Shown here: in pieces, positions 1-4,325 of the stretch | How the letters are laid out: each line of letters begins with the position of its first letter | Position numbering within the stretch: the stretch's first letter is position 1 | Assembly (NCBI GenBank): GCA_030146605.1 | Contig: JASLBO010000409.1 | Coordinates: 1-5,036 of the forward strand | Source: Sphingomonas sp. | GTDB taxonomy: Bacteria; Pseudomonadota; Alphaproteobacteria; Sphingomonadales; Sphingomonadaceae | Length of the DNA: 5,036 bases | Direction: 5' to 3' | Position numbers and translations under genes: made by a program | Notes under the pieces: model-generated | The model's database searches: none | What the model saw: the letters and a program-made list of their open reading frames with translations, nothing else | What the model was told of the DNA's origin: nothing

Positions 1-22
1 GTCGGCTCCATTTTGACTAATC

Positions 23-96
23 GTTCCCCTGCGGAAGGGGTGCAGAGTCACAAGCGACGCACTCTGGGCTCTGGGCCCCTGCTTTCGCAGGGGAAC
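23..96. repeat. Intergenic inverted repeat doublet (GTTCCCCTGC family)
   Basis: Perfect 10-bp outer arms GTTCCCCTGC (23-32) and GCAGGGGAAC (87-96) enclose inner arms CAGAGT (43-48) and ACTCTG (61-66) around a 12-nt loop. The right half is itself a hairpin, CCCCTGC-TTTC-GCAGGGG (76-93). The left half is a shorter, degenerate copy of the same unit, having lost part of its right arm (CCCCTGCGGAAGGGG). This matches a two-unit head-to-head REP-like element. Units of this type are, from memory, common between sphingomonad genes. It lies beyond the 3' end of the DUF2218 gene and could act as a transcript-end or stability element; that role is inferred. Confidence 0.75.
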
Positions 97-124
97 TGGC
101 TTGCTTTATCCGCAAAGGGGAGAG

Positions 125-143
125 GGGCTTTCGGCTAAAGCCC
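125..143 (-). terminator. Possible terminator stem-loop after the DUF2218 gene
   Basis: On the minus strand a perfect 7-bp stem GGGCTTT/AAAGCCC with a 5-nt loop (AGCCG) begins 13 nt after the TGA stop of the DUF2218 gene. It is followed by a pyrimidine run (CTCTCCCCTTT) rather than a clean U tract, so it would be a weak intrinsic terminator at best. Its position at the operon end supports a terminator or 3'-end stabilising role. Confidence 0.4.
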
Positions 144-156
144 AATCCACGCCGCC

Positions 157-480
157 TCATTTCCAGTCGAACGTCAGCGGCGCCTCGCGAAAGGCGAAGC
201 GGTCGAGATGGCGCGCCACCGCGCCCTTCAGTCCCTCGAGCTGCTCGTCGCTCGACGCGTCGACCCGTATTTCGAGCCCGGTCTCGGCGACGTTGAACGT
301 CACCACCGCATCGCCCGGATGGTTCGCGCCGCGCGCGTCTCTGGGGAAGATCACCGTGCCGTTCTCGGGGGTGAACTCGACCTGGAGATTGTGCTCCCAA
401 TGTTTGCACAATTGCTGGAGATATTTGCTCGCGCTCGCAGTCGGCACCGATGCCGTGGCGCTCGCCGTGGTAATCGTCAT
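157..480 (-). CDS. DUF2218 domain-containing protein, 107 aa
   Basis: The small cytoplasmic protein is one DUF2218 domain over nearly its whole length. The family signature is visible: TASASKYLQQLCKHW near residues 14-28, with H27 and H30 close together, a central beta-rich part with VTFNVAETGLEIRVDA (60-75), and a C-terminal HLDRFAFRE (91-99) ending FDWK. Its biochemical function is unknown. The same domain occurs attached to siderophore-interacting FAD/NAD(P)H reductases, which hints at a link to iron or redox chemistry. The start chosen is the ATG at 480, because AGGAAG (486-491, minus strand) sits 5 nt upstream. An in-frame extension to 528 would have to be translated through a GC-rich hairpin and lacks conserved residues. 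It lies 65 nt downstream of the padR gene in the same direction and is probably co-transcribed with it. The family call is firm; the role is inferred. Confidence 0.88.
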   Translation of the reverse strand: MTITTASATASVPTASASKYLQQLCKHWEHNLQVEFTPENGTVIFPRDARGANHPGDAVVTFNVAETGLEIRVDASSDEQLEGLKGAVARHLDRFAFREAPLTFDWK

Positions 481-495
481 GGTCTCTTCCTTCCC

Positions 496-525
496 CTGCG
501 GCGCCAGTCCCGGCCGGCGCCGCAG
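496..525 (-). other. Perfect 10-bp GC hairpin between padR and the DUF2218 gene
   Basis: CTGCGGCGCC (496-505) and GGCGCCGCAG (516-525) are exact inverted repeats around a 10-nt loop. In the minus-strand transcript the hairpin begins 20 nt after the padR stop codon and ends 4 nt before the AGGAAG ribosome-binding site of the DUF2218 gene. No U tract follows, so it is not a classical terminator. It could set relative expression by RNA processing, stability or partial attenuation; this is inference from position. Confidence 0.6.
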
Positions 526-545
526 CATCTCCAGTCGCGGCAGGT

Positions 546-1130
546 TCAGAGCCGCTCGATCTTCCGCGCCGCCTCGTCGAGGATGTCGGCGACTGCATGC
601 AGCGTCTCGGGATCAACTTCCGAGCCGCCCAGTCGCTCCTGCAACACGGCGCGCAAATTGCCCATCGCACGGCGAATCGGTCCGCCGCTGGTGCGCGCGC
701 GCTGCTCGCCGAGTTCGGCCAGCCGCTGGAACAGCGCCTCGACTTCGGCCGCCTTTTCCGTGAGCTCGGCGCTGCCGGCATCGGTGATTGCGAACGCCTT
801 GCGCGCGCCTTCGGCCTTCGCCTCGACCAGACCCATATCGTCGAGCATGGTCAGCGTCGGATAGATCACGCCCGGGCTCGGCGCATAGGCGCCGCCCGAA
901 CGCTCCTCGATCTCGCGGATCAGGTCATAGCCGTGGCGCGGCTGTTCCTCGATCAGCTTGAGCAGCAGCAGGCGCAGCTCGCCGCCGTCGAACATCCGCC
1001 GCCCGCGCCCGCCGCCGCGGCCGCCCTCGTGCATGTCCCAGCCGCCGCCCATGCCCCAAGGCCCGCGGCCCCAGCCACGCCCCGCGCCGCATTCGTGACG
1101 GCCGTGCCGCCCATGTGTGTGAAATCGCAT
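546..1130 (-). CDS. PadR-family transcriptional regulator with His/Gly-rich N-terminus, 194 aa
   Basis: Likely a dimeric DNA-binding repressor. Residues about 50-118 form the PadR winged helix: LRLLLLKLIEEQPRHGYDL, then SPGVIYPTLTMLDDMGLV, where the recognition helix lies, then a wing ending in FAITDAG. Residues 120-194 are helical and charged, fitting the C-terminal dimerisation helices. The first 45 residues are unusual: HTHGRHGRHECG supplies H4, H6, H9, H12 and C14, followed by a Gly/Arg/Trp-rich stretch. A His-rich extension before a PadR domain is a feature of E. coli YqjI (NfeR), which responds to nickel and represses a ferric reductase gene, so metal sensing is plausible but unproven. 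The start is the ATG at 1130 because CAGGAG (1139-1144, minus strand) stands 8 nt upstream; the frame stays open to 1220 without a comparable site. It probably heads an operon with the DUF2218 gene and may repress itself through the near-palindrome upstream. Confidence 0.9.
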   Translation of the reverse strand: MRFHTHGRHGRHECGAGRGWGRGPWGMGGGWDMHEGGRGGGRGRRMFDGGELRLLLLKLIEEQPRHGYDLIREIEERSGGAYAPSPGVIYPTLTMLDDMGLVEAKAEGARKAFAITDAGSAELTEKAAEVEALFQRLAELGEQRARTSGGPIRRAMGNLRAVLQERLGGSEVDPETLHAVADILDEAARKIERL

Positions 1131-1138
1131 TTCGTAAA

Positions 1139-1144
1139 CTCCTG
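1139..1144 (-). promoter_or_regulatory. Ribosome-binding site of the padR gene
   Basis: The minus strand reads CAGGAG, 8 nt before the ATG at 1130. This site decides the start and keeps the His-rich N-terminus in the protein. Confidence 0.75.
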
Positions 1145-1162
1145 TACGACTCGTGATGCTTC

Positions 1163-1176
1163 CACGATATATCTTG
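1163..1176. promoter_or_regulatory. Candidate PadR operator (AT-rich near-palindrome)
   Basis: CACGATATATCTTG is symmetric at 12 of 14 positions, with a perfect GATATATC core, in an otherwise GC-rich region. It lies 32 nt upstream of the padR start and 70 nt upstream of rarA, where a promoter would be expected. The core could also supply the padR -10 box on the minus strand (TATATC or TATCGT), but I see no convincing -35 box. A role as autoregulatory operator is inferred from symmetry and location. Confidence 0.45.
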
Positions 1177-1220
1177 AACGCATTTGCGCAAGTCCTTTCC
1201 AGCCAACCTTTGTAACGCAC

Positions 1221-1232
1221 GGCCGCGCGGCC
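1221..1232. other. 12-bp perfect palindrome GGCCGCGCGGCC before rarA
   Basis: GGCCGCGCGGCC is its own reverse complement and ends 14 nt before the rarA ATG, where a ribosome-binding site would normally lie. It has no loop as a simple hairpin and could be a chance GC palindrome, or could affect rarA translation or serve as a protein site. Confidence 0.3.
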
Positions 1233-1246
1233 TATCTCTGGCGGTC

Positions 1247-2566
1247 ATGGCCGACCTCTTCGCGACCGACGAACAGACCGCCCCCGCCGAGGCGCCGACC
1301 AGCGGTCCGCTGGCCGACCGCCTGCGCCCGCAACGGCTCGATCAGGTGGTGGGACAGGAGCATCTCACCGGTCCCGAGGGGGCGATCGGCCGGATGGTCG
1401 CGGCGGGCAGATTGAGCTCGATCATCCTGTGGGGCCCGCCTGGCACCGGCAAGACCACGATCGCCCGCCTGCTCGCCGACGCGGTGGGGCTGCGCTTCGT
1501 CGCGATCTCGGCGGTGTTTTCGGGGGTCGCCGATCTCAAGAAGGTGTTTGCGGAAGCGCGCGAATATGCCCGGATCGGGCGCAAGACCTTGCTGTTCGTG
1601 GACGAAATCCACCGCTTCAACCGCGCCCAGCAGGACGGCTTCCTGCCTTATGTCGAGGACGGCACCGTCACCCTGGTCGGCGCCACCACCGAGAACCCGT
1701 CATTCGAGCTGAATGCGGCGCTGCTCAGCCGCGCGCAGGTCCTGATCCTCCACCGGCTCGATCACAAGGCCTTGTGCAAGCTGCTCGATCGCGGCGAGGA
1801 ACTCGAGAGCCGCCCCCTGCCTCTCACCCCCGAGGCGCGCGATGCTCTGGTCGCCAGCGCCGATGGCGACGGCCGCTTCCTGCTCAACCAGGCCGAGACC
1901 TTGTTCTCGGTCAGCTTCGAGGCGCCGCTCGACTCCGTAGCGCTCGGCGACTTCCTCCAGCGCCGCGTCGCGGTCTACGACAAGGACCGCGAAGGCCATT
2001 ACAACCTCATCTCGGCGCTGCATAAGTCGATCCGCGGCAGCGATCCGCAGGCGGCACTATACTATCTGGCGCGGATGCTCACTGCCGGCGAGGAGCCGCT
2101 CTATGTCCTCCGCCGCCTCACCCGCGCCGCGGTCGAGGACATCGGCCTCGCCGACCCCAATGCGCTCGTCCAGTGCATCGCCGCCAAGGATACCTACGAC
2201 TTTCTCGGCTCGCCCGAAGGCGAGCTCGCGATCGCGCAGGCGTGCCTCTATCTCGCCACCGCGCCCAAATCGAACGCGGCCTATGCGGCGCAAAAAGCGG
2301 CGTGGCGATCGGCGAAGGAGACCGGCTCGCTGATGCCCCCGGCCAACATCCTCAACGCGCCCACCAAGCTGATGAAGCAGATCGGCTATGGCAAGGGCTA
2401 TACCTACGATCACGACGCCGAGGACGGCTTTTCGGGCGACAATTACTGGCCCGACGAAATGACCCCGCAGAGTTTCTACAATCCCACCGATCGCGGCATG
2501 GAAAAGCGCATCGCCGAGCGCATGGCATGGTGGGACGAGATGCGGGCGAAGCGGCGCGATGGGTGA
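1247..2566 (+). CDS. rarA: Replication-associated recombination protein A (RarA/MgsA), AAA+ ATPase, 439 aa
   Basis: RarA is a cytoplasmic AAA+ ATPase, related to clamp-loader subunits and to eukaryotic Mgs1/WRNIP1, that acts at stalled forks and DNA ends with SSB and recombination proteins. The parts are in order: PLADRLRPQRLDQVVGQEHL (21-40), Walker A GPPGTGKTT (63-71), Walker B LLFVDEIHRF (115-124), sensor-1 region GATTENPSFELN (145-156), the LLSR arginine (159-162), then family-specific HKSIRGSDPQAALYYLARML (259-278), YTYDHDAEDGFSGDNYWPDE (385-404) and YNPTDRG (411-417). Length agrees with E. coli RarA (447 aa). The start is the ATG at 1247, giving the usual short N-terminus; the frame is open from 1184 but that extension is not family-like. 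No clear Shine-Dalgarno site is visible. The gene diverges from padR across 116 bp and appears intact. Confidence 0.97.
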   Translation: MADLFATDEQTAPAEAPTSGPLADRLRPQRLDQVVGQEHLTGPEGAIGRMVAAGRLSSIILWGPPGTGKTTIARLLADAVGLRFVAISAVFSGVADLKKVFAEAREYARIGRKTLLFVDEIHRFNRAQQDGFLPYVEDGTVTLVGATTENPSFELNAALLSRAQVLILHRLDHKALCKLLDRGEELESRPLPLTPEARDALVASADGDGRFLLNQAETLFSVSFEAPLDSVALGDFLQRRVAVYDKDREGHYNLISALHKSIRGSDPQAALYYLARMLTAGEEPLYVLRRLTRAAVEDIGLADPNALVQCIAAKDTYDFLGSPEGELAIAQACLYLATAPKSNAAYAAQKAAWRSAKETGSLMPPANILNAPTKLMKQIGYGKGYTYDHDAEDGFSGDNYWPDEMTPQSFYNPTDRGMEKRIAERMAWWDEMRAKRRDG

Positions 2567-2578
2567 TTCTCCCCCACC

Positions 2579-2658
2579 GTCACCCCGGCGAAAGCCGGGG
2601 CCCACAGTCCCGGAAGGCGGCGCTCGTGGCTCTGGATCCCGGCTCCCGCCGGGATGAC
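2579..2658. repeat. Head-to-head REP-like repeat pair (GTCAYCCCGGC family)
   Basis: Two 26-nt units in opposite orientation: GTCACCCCGGCGAAAGCC... (2579-2604) and the reverse complement of GTCATCCCGGCGGGAGCC... (2633-2658), differing at only a few positions and separated by 28 nt. Each is a hairpin: CCCCGGC-GAAA-GCCGGGG (2583-2600) and ATCCCGGC-TCCC-GCCGGGAT (2636-2655). The whole can also fold arm to arm. It fills most of the rarA to YjbR-like gene gap, starting 12 nt past the rarA stop and ending 7 nt before the next ribosome-binding site. No U tract follows either hairpin. It may protect or attenuate a transcript; that is inferred. Units like this are, from memory, widespread in sphingomonads and related Alphaproteobacteria. 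Confidence 0.82.
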
Positions 2659-2676
2659 GAATAGAGAGAGGTGACA

Positions 2677-3024
2677 ATGGATGACTGGGAAGAGGTCTGT
2701 GCCTTTGCGCGCACCCTGCCCGACGTCGTGATGGAAAGCTGGTGGGGCACGCTCTGCCCCAAGATCAACGGCAAGGGCCTGATGTCCCCCGGCCGCGAGC
2801 AGGGCAGCTTCGCCCTGATGGTCACGGCACCGGAGAAGGAGCTGTTGTTCGAGACCGATCCCGACACCTTCTGGCAGACCGATCACTACGCCAATTACCC
2901 GATGCTGCTCGTCCGCTACGGCACCGGCAGCCGCGAGCGGATCGAACTCTACATCCAGCGTGCATGGTGGGACCGCGCCAAGAAACCGCAGTGGATGGCT
3001 GCGGGCATGGCGGAGCGGCCGTGA
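2677..3024 (+). CDS. MmcQ/YjbR family protein, copy 1, 115 aa
   Basis: Small cytoplasmic protein of the YjbR/MmcQ family (DUF419), whose fold resembles CyaY and which is often annotated as DNA-binding; its cellular role is not established. Visible family features are an N-terminal helix WEEVCAFARTLPDV (4-17), the strand-turn segment SWWGTLCPKINGKGLMS (21-37), a strand pair around SFALMVTAPEKELLFE (44-59), and the C-terminal DPDTFWQTDHYANYPMLLVR (61-80) with RAWWDRA (95-101). The ATG at 2677 is chosen because GAGAGG (2666-2671) lies 5 nt upstream; a GTG two codons earlier falls inside that site. It is first of three overlapping genes: its TGA overlaps the GTG start of the next by 4 nt. I see no promoter of its own in the short, repeat-filled gap after rarA, so read-through from rarA is possible. 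Confidence 0.88.
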   Translation: MDDWEEVCAFARTLPDVVMESWWGTLCPKINGKGLMSPGREQGSFALMVTAPEKELLFETDPDTFWQTDHYANYPMLLVRYGTGSRERIELYIQRAWWDRAKKPQWMAAGMAERP

Positions 3025-3374
3025 GTTTCGGTTGGGAGGAAGCGGTCGCCTGTGCGCTCGCCTTTCCCGGCGTGACGATGGGCGCCGGCGCCAGGGGTTC
3101 GGTTTCGCCGCAAGTCCGCGGCCGGCAGATCGTCTCGCAAGGCCGCGCCGCCGGAACCTATGTCCTTCGCGCCACCCGCGAGGAGATCGAGATACTCAAG
3201 GACACCGACCCGCAAACCTTCTGGCAGACACCGCAATACCAGGGATGGCCTACCGTGCTGGTAAATGCCGCGAGCGCAGAGCCCGAACGGATGACAAAGC
3301 TGATCGCGCGCGCATGGTGGGATCGTGCGAGCACAGCCCAGCGCATTGCTGCGGGAATGGAAGAACGCCCCTGA
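3021..3374 (+). CDS. MmcQ/YjbR family protein, copy 2, 117 aa
   Basis: A tandem paralogue of the preceding gene. The last 56 residues of both (from TDPxTFWQT to AAGMxERP) align without a gap, with 30 identities counted by hand, including FWQT, RAWWDRA and the ERP ending. The N-terminal half has diverged: SWWGTLCPKINGKG of copy 1 corresponds to GARGSVSPQVRGRQ, so the tryptophans, the cysteine and both lysines are gone, which could alter or abolish a binding function. Translation starts at GTG 3021, overlapping the upstream stop (GTGA), with CGGAG (3011-3015) 5 nt before it; no other start gives a full domain. The overlap implies translational coupling and coordinated amounts. Function unknown; a heteromeric partner of copy 1 is one possibility. 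Confidence 0.85.
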   Translation: MSFGWEEAVACALAFPGVTMGAGARGSVSPQVRGRQIVSQGRAAGTYVLRATREEIEILKDTDPQTFWQTPQYQGWPTVLVNAASAEPERMTKLIARAWWDRASTAQRIAAGMEERP

Positions 3375-4231
3375 ACTTCACCGATTTCTTCGCCATCGAC
3401 TGGTCCGGCCAGGCGGTGGAGCGGCCCAGGGGGCTGGCCGTCGCACACGCCCGGGCCGGAAGCGAGGCGCCCGAGATCGTCGATCGCAACTGGTCGCGGG
3501 CGGACATTCTCGAATGGCTGGAGCAGCTCGCCGCCGACGGCACCCGCGCATTGATCGGCCTCGATCTCTCGCCCGCCTTTCCGTTCGAGGACCAAGGCGC
3601 CTATTTTCCCGGCTGGAGCGCGTCGCCGCCCGACGGCCCCTCGCTGTGGCAGCTGGTTGACCAACTCAGCGCCGATGACCCGCATCTCGCCTCGACCAGC
3701 TTCGTCAATCACCCGCATGCCCGTCGGCACTTTCGCCAGCGCGGCGATTGCGGCGATCTGTTTCCGCCGGGGCGCGGCAGGTTCCGGATCTGCGAGCATG
3801 GCCAGGAACTGATGCGGCTTTCGCCCTATAGCTGCTTCAACCTCGTCGGCGCCTCGCAGGTCGGCAAGTCGAGCCTGACCGGGATGCGCGTGCTGCACCG
3901 GTTGCGCGGCAAGCTCGGCCTGTGGCCCTTCGATCCGGCTCCCGAAACCGGCCCCCTGCTGGTCGAGATCTATACCGCGCTGCCCGCACGCCTCGCCGGC
4001 ATGCGCAAGGGGATCTCGAAAATACGTGATCGCGAGACGCTCGATTCGCTGCTCGCCGCGTTCGGATCGGCGCCGCATCGCCAATTGCCGCGCTATGACG
4101 ATCACGCCACCGACGCGATTTTGTCCGCCGCCTGGCTCCGCGTCGCCGCCGCGCGACCAGAACTCTGGTCGCCCGCGCTGCTCACGCCCGAATTGGCACG
4201 AACGGAGGGCTGGACCTTCGGCGTCCCCTGA
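3371..4231 (+). CDS. Predicted RNase H-fold protein (DUF429-like), about 286 aa
   Basis: A conserved hypothetical protein that I recall from sphingomonads; no function is established. It opens with FFAIDWSG (6-13), like the first strand of RNase H/RuvC-fold proteins with an acidic residue (D10). Further conserved-looking blocks are IGLDLSPAFPF (62-72), LVGASQVGKSSLTGMRVLHR (158-177), LWPFDP (184-189), VEIYTALP (198-205), YDDHATDAILSAAWL (242-256, acidic cluster near the C-terminus as in DUF429) and LARTEGWTFG (275-284). The acidic residues suggest a possible metal-dependent nuclease or phosphohydrolase, by inference. The start is uncertain. CTG at 3371 overlaps the previous stop exactly as in the upstream pair and has GGAAG 7 nt before it; the nearest in-frame canonical starts upstream (ATG 3314, GTG 3317) lie deep in the previous gene without a ribosome-binding site, and later starts would delete AIDWSG. 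Confidence 0.78.
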   Translation: MNFTDFFAIDWSGQAVERPRGLAVAHARAGSEAPEIVDRNWSRADILEWLEQLAADGTRALIGLDLSPAFPFEDQGAYFPGWSASPPDGPSLWQLVDQLSADDPHLASTSFVNHPHARRHFRQRGDCGDLFPPGRGRFRICEHGQELMRLSPYSCFNLVGASQVGKSSLTGMRVLHRLRGKLGLWPFDPAPETGPLLVEIYTALPARLAGMRKGISKIRDRETLDSLLAAFGSAPHRQLPRYDDHATDAILSAAWLRVAAARPELWSPALLTPELARTEGWTFGVP

Positions 4232-4248
4232 CGCAAAGGAGCGCGGAC

Positions 4249-4324
4249 GCCGGCTTAGCTCAGTTGGTAGAGCGCCAGTTTTGTAAACTGGATGTCGCGG
4301 GTTCGATTCCTGCAGCCGGCACCA
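4249..4324 (+). tRNA. tRNA-Thr (anticodon UGU)
   Basis: A full cloverleaf is visible: acceptor stem GCCGGCT (4249-4255) with AGCCGGC (4314-4320), D stem GCTC/GAGC, anticodon stem CCAGT/ACTGG around loop TTTGTAA with anticodon TGT at 4282-4284, a 5-nt variable loop, T stem GCGGG/CCTGC with loop TTCGATT, discriminator A (4321) and an encoded CCA (4322-4324). The UGU anticodon reads ACA and probably other Thr codons. It begins 17 nt after the stop of the upstream protein gene, so its promoter must lie in that gene's end or it shares the transcript. I saw no strong promoter boxes. Confidence 0.97.
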
Positions 4325-4325
4325 T

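Noticed and set aside
17..781. Long open frame on the minus strand (254 aa)
   Set aside because: It covers parts of the padR and DUF2218 genes in another frame, is Arg/Gly-rich low-complexity sequence and runs into the repeat; typical GC-rich shadow.
101..864. Plus-strand open frames opposite padR and DUF2218
   Set aside because: Arg/Ala/Ser-rich, no recognisable motifs, and antisense to two genes with clear family signatures.
2960..3370. Upstream extension of the RNase H-fold frame (137 more residues)
   Set aside because: This part is the out-of-frame translation of the second YjbR-like gene, and has no domain of its own.
3848..3874. GASQVGKSS as a true Walker A ATP-binding site
   Set aside because: The pattern fits GxxxxGK[ST], but I see no Walker B partner and the rest looks like an RNase H-type fold; kept only as a remark.
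4249..4324. tRNA-Thr as an attachment site for an integrated element
   Set aside because: No integrase gene and no second copy of the tRNA 3' end in the window; flanking genes look like ordinary chromosome.
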